Below are positions 41,821-52,846 of a DNA stretch of 64,000 nucleotides, in pieces. How positions within the stretch are numbered: position 1 is the stretch's first letter; the number at the start of each line of letters is the position of its first letter. The translations under genes were made by a program, and so were the position numbers. The stretch spans positions 682,001-746,000 of the forward strand of contig RBKR01000026.1 in NCBI GenBank assembly GCA_004835665.1, given 5' to 3'. The stretch is from Phoma sp. XZ068. Its lineage: Eukaryota > Ascomycota > Dothideomycetes > Pleosporales > Didymellaceae. The notes under the pieces were generated by a model that did no database searches, was not told where the DNA came from, and saw nothing but the letters and a program-made list of their open reading frames with translations.

Positions 41821-42488
41821 AAAGCGCTTATGCTACGGAATGATAGTAAGGGGCAAAAAGGTTGGATACTATCGCCTTCGAACGTATATCATATGTTAAG
41901 GGTAGGGTCAAGCTCATTTCTTCTTTCAGCAACAAACTGTATGTTTTGACGTTTAGGATTGGAAATTCGGTCACGTAGATAAAAGAGGAAGGACTGAGAG
42001 ACAGTAAAATGATCGTATAGCCATAAATACGTGACGATTGTTATACGACAATATCTTAATGTTGTGCCTCACCCTCTAATGGTGTCTAGATAGTACGAAG
42101 CTCAGTTAATGCATTGGAATTTTCTGCGGAAAACGTCTCCCATATTCCTCCACGGTCCGATGTCGTTGGTCACTGCTGCTCTTCGCTCAACTCTCACGGT
42201 GCTTTGGTCAGAAACCCTATTTTGTTATAAGATTCAGTAGCCTTCCGAGCTTTTTCTACATGATCTGCATTCTCGTCGTTAGCTTGCATACCTCTCGTTT
42301 TCTCCCCAGATACTTCAAGTCGCGCGCCTAAGGGACACTTACTATAGACCAGCTTTTCTAATGTCTGTGATGTCTGCTAACTTTGATTATGACAATTGCC
42401 AGGACTATTACGTAGTCACGCCTGAGTGTTGGTTAAATTGGATATTCTATGTACATGAAAAGTCGAGCTTCAAACAAGACGGACGGAT
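41821..42488. other. convergent intergenic region
   Basis: No gene recognised; 3' flanks of the RTA1-like and GMC genes. Confidence 0.4.
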
Positions 42489-44395
42489 CTATGCCCTGCT
42501 CTTGATCATATCAGCAGCCTTCTCGCCAATCCCGTAAGCGGTAGCTTGCAAGTGGCACGAAGGGATGATCGGAATAATAGAAGCATCCACAACGGAAAGG
42601 TGCTGTGTACCGTAAACCAGAAGCTCGTCGCTAACACAGCCACCAGCGCTCTCTGGCATCATGGGGCATGAACCAGAAGGATGGGCGAGGGTAGGCGACA
42701 AAAACCCCTGAGCCAGAAGAGCAGCATATATATCCTTGTCGGAGGTGTACTGAGCACCAGGAACAGTCTCGCTAATCTTGTACTCCTTGAGCTCAGGGCG
42801 GGCCCAGACGGTGCGGAAGAAACGAAGACTTATGGCCATGACACTCCGGTCGATAGGATTGACGAAGGCGTTGTGAATGATGTCTGGAGCTCCGGTAGGG
42901 TTCTTTGCATTGATGTGAACGAAACCTCGAGAAAGGGGCTTTTCGACACCAACAAGGCCATAAGTGCCATCGGCAGGGACAGGGAACTCAGCAACAGCGG
43001 CATCCTTGCGCTGGAATAGCCCTGAAATGATCTCTTTCTGTGCAGCAAAGCCCTTGAGCAACTTTTTGTTGCCCGTATAGAAGCTAGGGAGATAGCTGGC
43101 ATCTTGCTGGCTTCTCAGGCTTGCAATGACCGAGCTGACATTTGAAGTCATATCAGGCAGAGAGATGAATGCGAGAGCATTACCACGAGCGTACGTGTAC
43201 GGACCAGTTTTATTGGTTTCGTACTGAGCCCAGGCAGAGGCGTTGAACGTAGCATTGGTCATGAGCAGGTTTGGGCTGGGGTAGTGGACAGGGTTAGTGT
43301 TGAAGATTACGGTGGCGTAAGGGTGATCCTGGAAGTTGGAGCCCACCGCGTCGAGCTCGACCTTAACCTTGATACCAGCAGCCTCCAAAACAGATCTGGG
43401 ACCCAAACCGCTGAGCTGTAGCAGTTTTGGAGACTGGATAGCGCCAGCTGCAAGAATAACCTCCTTCCTCGCATTCACAATAGAAGTCTTACCGGTGGCA
43501 TCATCCATGATCTCGACACCGGTGGCCATCAGTGTTTTGTTTCCACTGCCGAAGACAATCTTCTGAGCAGTAGTCTTGGTGAGGATCTTGAGGTTGGTGC
43601 GCTGAGAGATGGGATCGATATAGGCGTACCGTGCGTGGGCCCTACGACCAGTCTTCTTATCCATGGTGTTGGCGTACCATGAGGGACCGTACGCCTCACC
43701 ATTATTGCCATCCTCGGGAATCCGAACGCCGGTAGCCTTCCAAGCGGCCCAGTAGTCTTTAATATCAGGGTACTGAGTGTCTGTGATACTTACAGCAAGA
43801 GGGCCACTACCATACGTCTCAGGATCCCAGGTGATGTTGAAGGCTTCAGCGGCCAATGCAGAAGGGGGCTGGAAGGTCGTACCCTTTTTGAAGTAGGGCT
43901 CCATACCTGCCCAACCCCAACCACTGTTTCCTAGAGCTTCCCAGGCATCGTAATCAGCTGCGGAACCACGGTCGTATACCATTCCGTTAATTACAGACCC
44001 GCCACCAAGGACCTTGGCAACCAGGACGTTGTATGTTGAGTTGCCCAAACCGGGCTCAGGAAGAGAGGTGAGACCTTCCCACATCAAACCGGCAGTACTT
44101 TTAAGATCGTTGGCCTTGTAAGGGATCATGTTTCCCGGGCTATCGACAGACTCGCCGCTCTCAATGACCAAGACAGATACTAGATCCTCACATCAGTGTT
44201 TCTGCTTTGAGTGTTAGCTGCAAGAAATTACGTACCATGTTTGTTTTCGGTCAAACGGTTGGCAACAACCAACCCGGTAACACCACCACCAACAATTACA
44301 TAATCGTAGTCATTTGTTGTCGTTGCGGCAAGAGTAGGAGTGAAGATGATGCCGAAAAGCTGGACGACGACAGCAAAACGCGAAGAAATAGGCAT
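42489..44395 (-). CDS. secreted GMC-family FAD oxidoreductase
   Basis: Exons 44236-44395 and 42489-44179 with a 56-nt intron give 616 residues. A signal peptide (about residues 1-23, ending TPTLAA) is followed by the FAD ADP-binding motif YDYVIVGGGVTGLVVANRL. Next come VLVIESGE, the GMC signature AKVLGGGSVINGMVYDRG, AAGAIQSPKLLQLSGLGP, and the C-terminal substrate domain with HPSGSCPM and VVDASIIPIIPSCHLQATAYGIGEKAA, where the final His is catalytic in this family. Related enzymes are aryl-alcohol, glucose and choline oxidases or dehydrogenases; the substrate cannot be told. Secretion favours an extracellular oxidase. The next two leftward genes, downstream of its promoter in the order 45.6 and 47.2 kb, are also redox enzymes. 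Confidence 0.88.
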
Positions 44396-45612
44396 CTTGA
44401 AATCTGGAAAACCAAAACTAAGAGCAACGTGATCTAGAATGTCCGTGGATGGGCGACGATAGAAATGGGAATAATGAAGGGCTTATGAACGTTGACATTG
44501 GTCGAAAAAGTTCCGTGCCCCGTGAGACCGTCGGCAGTTCACTACATCCCGAAGACTCTTATGTCGATCATTAGGAGTGCTGCAACAGGGCAGAGGGCGA
44601 GCAGAAAACGATGCTTAATAAGGAACCGCGGCAACTGTATAATTCATTTCGGAACTAGAATCCCATATTTGTTAGCCATGCCTAATCAGTACTTACCGAA
44701 TTACAGGGCAGCAGCGAGTCAAAGCATGCCAGGGTCTTGCAATAACATGATACGTTCCTGTCGAAACGGCGCAGAGCGTTACCCGATGCCAGAGCCCACG
44801 TCTCTTGCGACGCCAGACAAGCTGGGTAGACACGGGAACGCCGTGGACAACGAAACCAATTGGCTGATTGGAGTACACACCCAGGAATTACAACATATAC
44901 AGGAAGCTAATTGCACAATTTAACGCTTCAAGTAGCCAGACCTGGCGGCTGTTAACGCACAGACATATATACTCGACCAGGATCACTGGTGGTAGTGCGC
45001 TCCATTGTCTACCTAGGTAGGTCTGGAGATGAGCTTAAAAGCGGCATCTGACCCTTCTCATCCGCGTACAAAGAAGGACTAGGCATCGTCTAAGTAAGAT
45101 GAGCAAAAGAAAGATAATGGCAAATTTGTGAGTTTACTAGGTGCACGTCGCAATTAGACGGACGTGCAGCACCCAAGTCAGTCCCCACAACGGCTCGGTT
45201 TCGCGTTCCCGTTCTTACCGTACCAACTCGGGCAAACGTCTACTTTGAGCGGATGTTCGGAGAGCGCGGAACCGTGAGCAAGACAAGCACAACTGCGTAG
45301 TGGCAGAAGCAAGTCGTATGGTTTCGATCTCTTTGATTTGAATACATTCAACCACGTTGATTTTCCCGCTTCCCCACAGTCTGTTTGCGCCACAAGATGC
45401 AACAGTCCTTCGCTAGAGTGTTACCAAATAATGGTGTCATTTGAAGTACAGAAGGATGATGAGTTTTCATGCTAAACTTCACCAGTGATATACATTAGCC
45501 TCAAGATAGGCTCAACGGCGCACTCATTGATGGCCTCAGAGCACGATGTTATGTGCGATTATTATAATGCCACGCTACCAAGACAGCCTCGCAAGACCTT
45601 GACAGTAGCGGC
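44396..45612. other. intergenic; no gene recognised
   Basis: 1.2 kb. A plus-strand frame at 44492-44923 lacks an ATG start and shows no family resemblance. A short CTACCTAGGTAGGT palindrome lies near 45010. Confidence 0.4.
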
Positions 45613-46857
45613 TTACCACTCCTGATCGGTTCTGCCGCAACTCGCCTTCTCAAGCTCACCGCAAAACCTCTCTTCCTCTCTCAGCTGTTCCGTATCCGCC
45701 TCATTGTTTATTGTCGGACTTGCCGGCCACAGCTCCTTCCCCTCCTTCCTTTCCCTTTCCCTCCATCCCATAACCTCTTCCCTGATCCATGCCTGGAATC
45801 TCAATGTCCCCCTCTCCTTCTCTGGATGCAGTTCACCATTCCTGAAAACACCTGCGTTTAAGTTTCTCTGCGCACCCTCGCAAAGTACTTTATCTTCTTC
45901 CAGTACTTGCTTGTAGAACTCCATTGTATCATTGAAAACTGCGTCGTTTGCGCGAGGGTGCCGGTAGACTTCGTTTTCTATACGTGTTGAGTGCGGGCCA
46001 GTAGGTATCATGCGCTGGATGTAGAAGAAATTGCGCGTGACGGTTACTGCCGTGCAAGGGAGGAAGAACGTTATGCCTCGTCGCATTTCGTCAGTGTCTT
46101 CGGTGTCGGTGTTGGCTGACTTGTTGACGATGGTGTGCTCTAGTGTCGAGCCGACTGGTTCCACTCTGTATTTTGGTAAATCGCTCACCCCGGCGATGAG
46201 GGGATGAGAAGTTGGACAGTGATAGCATTCGTTGTAGTTTTCTATGACGGTCTTCCAGTTTGAGGTCAGGCCCATAGACCATGTATGGTCGTAGGTGTAT
46301 CCCTCGTTGTACCTGAACTGTGTCATTCGCTCGGATTCGTCAACACCGCCGAACTCCTTGCTCCATGGTATGGAAGGAGGGCCAGCCTCAAGGTTGATCC
46401 ACACAAAACCAATCTTGTCGATATGCACGTGGATTGGAAGGAGGCTGTGTTGCATCTTATTCAAATGATGGTACAGTATCGAATCGTGGTGCTTTTGCGA
46501 GATTGCCTTCAAGACCATAACTCCAGCTGTGGTATTTGCAACTCAGGACACTAACTTTATCGCATTGGCTCTGGACGACTGGATATGCTCGGTGCCTGCA
46601 AATGTTGTGGAAGCCGTTGATATTGCCTTGTTGGTCCAGGATCAGGAAGAAAGAGAAGCCAGCATAGTCAAAGGAAACGTATTCACCGACGGTGTTGAAG
46701 CGGAGCTTGTGAGTAATGAGAATCCATTTTTTAAGAAGAATGCGCGACGTTCGAGCTCGTAGAGTGGTTGCGAGTAGTACCAAGATGCTGGCAGGGAGCG
46801 CTCTGGTGCGCTTTTGGGTTTACCGTTAGTGTCAGGATATCCGAGCCAGCGCCACAT
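45613..46857 (-). CDS. Rieske [2Fe-2S] oxygenase, reading frame broken twice
   Basis: Choline-monooxygenase/aromatic-ring-hydroxylase-type protein. From ATG 46857: MWRWLGYPDTNG to ELERRAFF. Then the frame must shift at a run of six T (46727-46732 on the plus strand) to continue KWILITHKLRF. This carries the Rieske centre CRH..CKYH (NICRHRAYPV, LSCKYHSWSYG). It shifts back near 46456-46465, where a TAA interrupts PSFE|KMQHSLLPIHVHIDK. The remainder has the mononuclear iron site ENYNECYHCPTSHP and a normal C terminus. The outer segments share one frame, so two opposite single-base changes 270 nt apart would explain everything. No GT-AG intron fits either place. Either a decaying gene or two base-calling errors. 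The next gene, a PRISE-like reductase, lies in the same orientation. Confidence 0.75.
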
Positions 46858-47159
46858 CACGGCGGCCTTTGCAATGTCATGTTTTGGATGGATGTTCCAA
46901 AGAGTTTATACGGCGCTCTCAAGAGTGTTCTGTGTTTGAGAGTTGTGTTGGCTACTTCATGTGGGTATGAGCTCATCAGGGTCCGTGGTGACAGTCAACG
47001 CTGTTATCTTGCCTTATCTACAGTGGGGATCAGCGAGATATCTCCACTCTGCAATACCTCGAAGCCGCATGTTGCCATCTTCACATCTCTTCGGCGTCTG
47101 AAGAAGGTCAGAGGTGGGGTTTTATAGAAAACGTCGCGCTACTTTGTCCACCAACCCCC
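46858..47159. other. short intergenic spacer between Rieske and reductase genes
   Basis: 302 nt, no coding signal. Holds the Rieske gene promoter and the reductase 3' flank. Confidence 0.4.
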
Positions 47160-48429
47160 TTACTTGATCATTCCAGCTCTCTTGAACATATCAAATGCGT
47201 CCCACCACCCTTCCTCCGGCTTACTCTCATTTATAAATCCTGCATTTCTCACCCTCTCCAGACCCAGATGTCGATCGAACGTCAGCCAATACCCAACACT
47301 GTCTAATTGACCGGCGTTCCATATATCAACGCCCTTCACACCGGCCTCTTTCAGCTTGTTTTGATGCGATTTGATGAAGTCACTCGGCTTTGGGTCATTC
47401 GCAGATGCTGTCTCCGGCGGCGGTACACCCTTCAAGCCAAACCATGTCGCGATCTGAGGCCAGCGTTGTCTCATAGTGCTCGGCGTCGCACTGTCAGCAA
47501 TGTTGAAGATTCGTTCTCTGAAGTTGTCTGGGTGCAGTGACGCATGAATGGCGAGTTTAGCCAGCGTCGATGCGCTTACTTCTGTAAACAAAGAATCGTA
47601 GCCTGCTTTTACTCCTGGGAATGGCACCTCTGCATCTACGCCATAGACTAGTTTGTAGGCGTACAGATAGACCGCCCAATGGCCCGCAAGTGAGAAACCG
47701 GAACCGTTGGGCGTGAAGCCAACGATAACATCTGGTACCAGCTCACACCACGTCCACTGTTGACCTACGGACTCCTTGGTAAGCATGGCGCGGTAGTGCG
47801 GGTATGCGACTGTCTGCAGATAGTCCTCTGGTAGCTGATCGGCTAATTCTTCCGTAAGTGGTGCTGTGAAGATCCCATCAGGGAGATAAATGCCGTAGCC
47901 CTAAAGGAGTCAATAGGTATGTTGAAACAGACTGAAAAACTGTTTACGTACCCTTGTACCGCCTGGGTATACCAGGAATTGAAAGTTGGAAGACAGGTTC
48001 TTCACTGCACGTACGACGCGGCGCATCATACCAACATTGGTCTCGACTTCGTTTTTGAAATCCGCGTCGCTCTTGAACGCTATGCACTTGCGTTAGCGAA
48101 CCACATTAAGGACATTACCTCCAAAAGTAGGACTCACAGAAGTAGTAGACATGGCTAATGGAAGCAACGTCGGTCACATGCGTTTGCAGGAAGACCTCAA
48201 ACTCCTCGTCGGAAAACGATAGATCCGCGCCTGAGACAAGGTTGAATTCCGGACTGTTTCCTGAAGCTGTTGGCCAAAAGGCATCCTCTAGCTTCAGGGA
48301 TCTATTGACCAAGGCTGAAACTTTTCGGACCCGCGGTTGCGGGGAAGGTTGAAGAAGTTGGTTCACAACTGACCAGCCAATTAGCCCTGAGGCACCGATC
48401 ACGAGCGCGTGGTGGTTAGGGTCAGCCAT
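47160..48429 (-). CDS. PRISE-like short-chain reductase (SDR75 type)
   Basis: Exons 48138-48429, 47952-48079 and 47160-47900, introns of 58 and 51 nt, 386 residues. The Rossmann start is HHALVIGASGLIGWSVVNQLL. The body shows the progesterone-5-beta-reductase/iridoid-synthase-like pattern: FLVYPGGTRGYGIYL, then the tyrosine-containing TVAYPHYRAML, WCELVPDVIVGFTPNG, VPFPGVKAGYDSLFTEVSASTLA and FNIADSATPSTMRQRWPQIATWFG. Such fungal enzymes reduce enones or act in small-molecule pathways, often inside metabolic clusters. The substrate is unknown. It lies just downstream of the Rieske gene on the same strand, suggesting a shared pathway. Confidence 0.85.
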
Positions 48430-49537
48430 TTTGAATCAACTTGAAGTATGGATGAGCTGCGCTGAGAAGCCTGAGACGCCTGAAGGTTCTGGGAAGTAGC
48501 TATCAACGCATTTTAGTACTTCAGTACACCAGTCTCTGAGGTGTAGTGCTGACAATGATTCTGGATGAGTCGAAACAACGGCGTCCACTTAGGAAAGTGC
48601 GATCTGGGCTATGACGTCACTAGCCCAAAATCAACATGCTTATTCCAGTGTACGATCTATCGATAACAACAACATGCAAGGCGTCGAAGGTCAAGCAAAT
48701 CTGGCTGTTGGCAGGCTTGAAGCGGCAGTTGGTCACTGCTGTCAGACTGGGCGCGGACACGTTCGAGAATGAAGCTTAACCGAGCTGCAACCACATGGGA
48801 AGATCTAGTTAGGATTTCTATCCACGAATAAGCAATGGTAGCCACTTTTGGCATGCACAAGAAAAGATACGTGCAACAGTGTGTGTTATTAGAAGCTGGA
48901 TGTTTGAAACAGAGATGCATTTTCAAGTCACCCCACTTCTGCTTGAAAGTCGAAGAGGGCATAAGATCCAAATAATCAATTCGGGGGCTACAGTCAACTT
49001 GTTAAGTAGAGGCTGTAAAATAGTGTGGTCGGCTGCTCAGCCAAAAGCAAAAAGTCTTGCAAACGAATGTGTCCACCAACAGTAAGGATCCTAGCCCACT
49101 CTCAGTCCAGGCCTGACCCTTACGCCAGTCATATATAACCAGATGCAGCGCTTGTGTGTGCCTTATTCGCACGTTCGATTGTTGACTAAACTTCGTTGCC
49201 CTACAATAGCAGAGTTAGAAGACGCACGCATGATCGTCGATTGTGTCGAAGAGGCCACGATTATGACCGTTTGCGCACGCCCATGATCCGGGCTGGCAGC
49301 GCCCACTCGAGGATTCTCAAAGAGAAGTACTTCCAGATCCTCAGAACGAAGGACGGGCGCCGCGCAATTGAATTTGGTATGCGTGCAAGCTCCTCCAAGG
49401 AACCTGCACGCAGGCCAGAGCGAAAGCGAAGCGCCCACCTTCGGTAAGAGGATCTGATAGTGTTTCTCATTGAGAATCCTTGAATGAGCATTACAGGGAT
49501 CTAAAAGAGTACACATTAGTTGTTTTGAGACATTCGT
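48430..49537. other. intergenic; contains a long inverted repeat
   Basis: No gene recognised outside the foldback described separately at 49302-49490. Frames on both strands of that foldback encode similar peptides because of the inverted symmetry. Confidence 0.4.
49302..49490. repeat. imperfect long inverted repeat with inner hairpin
   Basis: Left arm about 49302-49366, right arm about 49424-49490, roughly three quarters identical when one is reverse-complemented. The shared core is like GAGGATTCTCAA..GAGAA..CAGATCCTC..CGAAGG..GGGCGC. The spacer holds a perfect 8-bp hairpin (TGCGTGCA/TGCACGCA). Both strands therefore encode near-identical peptides (HSRILKEKYFQIL on plus, HSRILNEKHYQIL on minus). 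Confidence 0.7.
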
Positions 49538-50100
49538 TCATGGTGGGAGAGAGGAGGGGTATAACGCTACCATGAGCAAGGGGTGTTCAGTGAAGCCAAA
49601 GTGGTCAATGACAAGAGCGACAGCGTCATCACCACCGTCTTGATACACAGCTCCGACAATAGCCTGGAGGGTACTGGCTACCATTCTTGCAGAGACGTCA
49701 GTGCCTTCATTGCAAAAGACACAGGCATCAACGCCGATCCTATAGCCACGTCGAGCGAGGCTTTCGTTGGTCAGCAAGTCGTTGCGCAAGATAGTCCAGT
49801 GGATTGAATCCAACTTTATGCCTAATCTTGTAAGCGTATGTCTGGAAGGGAAGCGGTAGGTGATTCCTGACCACGGATGTCGCGAGCATTGAACCAGAGA
49901 GCGCATAAGGCTTTGGCAAGAATCGCGTCTCCAAGCACTGAAAGTCTTTTGTTGTTTGCAAGACCGATGAATGCTCCATGAATGGCGGCAACTTCTGCCG
50001 CTGCCATCTGCACAGCTTCGGCAGCGAGCAATTTGTTCTCGAATGCATACCCAGACAGCTGTTCGACCTGTGTTGCCTTCATATTGACGTTGACAAGCAT
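49538..50100 (-). CDS. small RNase III-domain-like protein, copy 1
   Basis: Exons 49872-50100 and 49538-49821 with a 50-nt intron (GTCAGG donor; a GTGGTC donor three bases upstream also keeps frame), 170 residues. A single RNase III-type helical domain: an N-terminal helix, then KRLSVLGDAILAKAL, matching the family's NERLEFLGDAVL, then DLLTNESLARRGYRIGV and ARMVASTLQAIVGAVYQDGG, matching ADxxEAxxGAxxxDxG. The first motif lacks the catalytic Glu (Ser in its place). In the second the Asp is Ser/Thr-like and the Glu is Gln, so cleavage activity is doubtful. No double-stranded RNA-binding domain follows. Paralogous to the gene at 50832-51430. Confidence 0.75.
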
Positions 50101-50634
50101 GTTGATATATGAATGTAAGTATCAGTAGTGATTGATAACGGGACTTTGTGGAGTAGGAGAGCAATGGTGCACCCCGCACTCTTTATCTGGAGTTGCGAAC
50201 CTGTGACCCGATGCTGTGATACATGAGGGGTACGCCATTTGTTTCATAATTCTGCAATCACAACGAGCGAGGATTTGCGAGGGGAATGCTATCGACTTTG
50301 TATTCGTGATTGGTGAAGGAGTGTGGGCAAAGCTAAGTTGTGACTGAACGAGTGCTATGAGTTCAAAGCAAGGGAAACTCAAACGCGTTGCGAAACGAGT
50401 GGAATGGATGCATGTATCCCATGTTCTTTGTGTGTCTGGCAAAGTACGCGCGTCAAAAACATGCAGTGAGGTGGGGTGAAGGGTGGCTTACAGTTTCGAT
50501 GAACCAGATCGCCCCGATGATGATGCTGGTGTAACTTCGATGTCGTGTCGTACAATCGCAATTAGACGAAAGGCCATTGAACGAACACATTACCAATGAT
50601 TGATTTGCCTACAAATCGAGCCGTCTTCGGAATG

Positions 50635-50793
50635 GCTAACGAGAGGCCACGGAAAAGCGTTAACGAACACGTACTCGAGATTCATCAGGTCGTATAAGTA
50701 GACATCAATCCGTTCCCGGATCATGATGTCTATCTACACAATCGAGAAGGACTTGTACGCTTCTTTAAAGCTTTTCCGTGGCCTCTCGTAAGC
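50635..50793. repeat. nested inverted repeat between the two RNase III-like genes
   Basis: Outer arms share a perfect 20-mer (ACGAGAGGCCACGGAAAAGC at 50639-50658; its reverse complement at 50770-50789), extended imperfectly to 29 nt on each side. At the centre a second hairpin, TAGACATCAATCCG (50699-50712) against CGGATCATGATGTCTA (50717-50732), has a 4-nt loop and a 2-nt bulge. It begins 39 nt past the stop codon of the upstream RNase III-like gene. Confidence 0.8.
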
Positions 50794-50831
50794 AATTTCA
50801 ACGAGAGCTCGGTGTTAGACCGACGGATGGA

Positions 50832-51430
50832 TTATCCGTCCATTTCTGTCTCCTCGTTCTGCAGGGGTAGAGAACCTGGATGCGTGGCTGAGAAAAGATC
50901 ATGATCGAAAAAGCCAAGATGATCCATAACTGTACGGACAGCATTAAGATCACTTGCACCAGAGTCTTCGAAGACAGCGCCGATGATCGCTTCCACGGTA
51001 GTGGCCATCATTTTGGTTGAGACGGTTGGAGTTCCCGGGTCTTTGATAACATAGATATGCAGTCCCAGTTTGTGGCCGCGGATTGCAAGACTCTCGTTAG
51101 TGACCAGGTCAGCGCGAATCTTGGCCGTCCAGTCCACTTTGGCAAGCAGGTTACCTGCACTGTGTCAGTAGCTTCACACACGGACGCAAGCTTTCTACCT
51201 TCAGTGCCACGAGTGTGATACCACTTGCTGATAAGCACTATGTCGAGAATACTGTCACCGAGGATGGCTAAACGCTCATTCTTCTCGGGCATGTAGGCCT
51301 CGCCGTTGAAGATGATGGGCAAACCGCTGTGGTTGAGGGACTCAACAGCAAGCTTCCTGTTTGTGAAAGGGTGGCCAACATCATGCCCCATGTCGGAAAT
51401 TTGTTGATCGTTGAACGTTGCGAATTGCAT
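50832..51430 (-). CDS. small RNase III-domain-like protein, copy 2
   Basis: Exons 51199-51430 and 50832-51154, intron of 44 nt (GTAGAA..GTGCAG), 184 residues. It has the same layout as its neighbour: MPEKNERLAILGDSILDIVL keeps NER and LGD but has Ala where RNase III has the catalytic Glu. Then VTNESLAIRGHKLGL, and KMMATTVEAIIGAVFEDSGA with the Glu of the second motif retained and Thr in place of its Asp. A partly degenerate or altered active site is likely. The protein keeps the dimer-type helices but has no RNA-binding domain. The tandem copies and shared intron position (after RGTEG / ARDIRG) indicate local duplication. Families of such short proteins are frequent in dothideomycetes; their role is unknown. 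Confidence 0.78.
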
Positions 51431-51901
51431 TATTGGTCGATGTTGGCTTCAGATTGAATGGAAAGACTTTGACGTGTGTTGTCTGACACTGCAAGACGAA
51501 GGACGGTTTTATGTTGTCATTATTCGAAAGGCTGGGCTCTTGGCCCGGCCTCAAAGTGCTGTAACAGCCACTTGTACCACGCAAAACATCAGAGGCTGGG
51601 AAACATGTAGTAGAGGCTGAACCAGACAGAACGCGCGATGTGTGCATCTAACGAGCTGATGCTGAGCCTAATCATCGATTTTGTCAAGGGTGCAGCCATG
51701 ATCTCCGCGCAGTGACCGCAGCCAAGTTGTTGGTTCCCGCTAGGCTGACCTACGTCATGCCGGGAACAGGGTTCACAGCGTGTTGTTAAGGCACTATGGT
51801 TGCAGTAGTATCCAATCTTGCATCCGCATAACCGTAACGGACGCATCACCGTACGGAACGCTCGGAGTCTAACGTTGCTTGACCTCTCGGCGGCGCACGA
51901 C
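51431..51901. other. divergent promoter, RNase III-like / glycine-zipper gene
   Basis: No gene recognised. Confidence 0.4.
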
Positions 51902-52846
51902 ATGGGCGAATATGAAGAGCTTGTGGTACGCGAACCTGGCGAGACGCATTTTTGTATTTTGCTGATTCATTGTTTCCGCTCTTCAGGAACTCGGCTTCGA
52001 AGGTGTTGACAAGGTTGTAGACAAATACCACGACAAGGCTTTTGAGAAATTTGGCAAACACTCGCCAGGTTGGCACAAGCGACACGATCGTCATCAGCAG
52101 CAACAAGGATATCGACATCCACCTGCGCGTGAACCGTCTCCTACGAATCGCGACACTACAAGAGGCCGCAACGATAGCGCGTCCAACTCCAACATGTACG
52201 TTCCTGATCGCCGGCAAGAACGCGACTACCAGGACCAGAGAGATTCGCGCTATGTGTCGGATGAAACTCTCTATTACCGAGGACCTGATGCAGGCGCTGT
52301 TGTAATGCGCGACAGCGACCCTTACAACAATGCGCGAGCGTATGAAGTACAAGTAGGATGTAAATCAACTCGTAGCTACGCAGCGCTGATATCGAGCAGC
52401 AATACCAACAACCTCAGTATGACAGACGCCCCCAGCCTCAGAGACGCCGCTCATCATGGTCGCCGCAGCGATCTGGAAGAGACCGCGGCAGCGACCGCCG
52501 AGCTCACTCAAGGTCGCGATCGCGGTCGAAAGACAGACACCATCGCATTGCAGCCACTGTGGCGGGAGGTTTGATCGGCGGCCTTATAGGTAACCAGGTT
52601 CAAAAGGGCAAGAAGTACGATACGGCTGCGACGATTGCAGGGGCTGTGATTGGCGGCCTCGGCGCGAGAGAAGCTTCAGAGCATTGGGACAAGAGGAGAG
52701 CGCGAAGGGAAGACTGCGATGAGAAGTGGGACGAGAAGTATGGGGGTGACCAAGACCGTAGAAGAGACGACCGCCGAGACTATGACCGCCGAGACTATGA
52801 CCGCAGAGATTACGACCGCAGCGACGACGACCGCCGGAGATACTAG
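51902..52846 (+). CDS. glycine-zipper protein with Arg/Asp/Tyr repeats
   Basis: Exons 51902-51925 (24 nt), 51987-52352 and 52400-52846, introns of 61 and 47 nt, 278 residues. The N terminus is MGEYEELV|ELGFEGVDKVVDKYHDKAFEKFG. The middle part is rich in Gln, Arg and Asp with an RS stretch (SRSRSRSKDRHH). Then a glycine-zipper hairpin, VAGGLIGGLIGNQVQKG and ATIAGAVIGGLGAREA, the 2TM glycine-zipper pattern seen in membrane-inserting or oligomerising proteins. The C terminus is built of DRRDY repeats encoded by 15-bp units. Proteins of this layout are common and unnamed in Pezizomycotina. A membrane or condensate role is only inferred. The second acceptor could lie three bases earlier (GAG|CAG), adding one Gln. 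Confidence 0.78.
52769..52843 (+). repeat. five 15-bp coding repeats (GACCGCCGAGACTAT)
   Basis: Units start at 52769, 52784, 52799, 52814 and 52829. The first two are identical and the later ones diverge at one to several bases. They encode the DRRDY repeat at the C terminus, so copy number may vary between strains. Confidence 0.85.

Noticed and set aside
44492..44923. 143-residue plus-strand frame upstream of the GMC gene
   Set aside because: Begins without ATG and shows no recognisable sequence.
48430..49300. Possible gene between the PRISE reductase and the foldback
   Set aside because: Only short, contradictory frames on both strands with no splice support.
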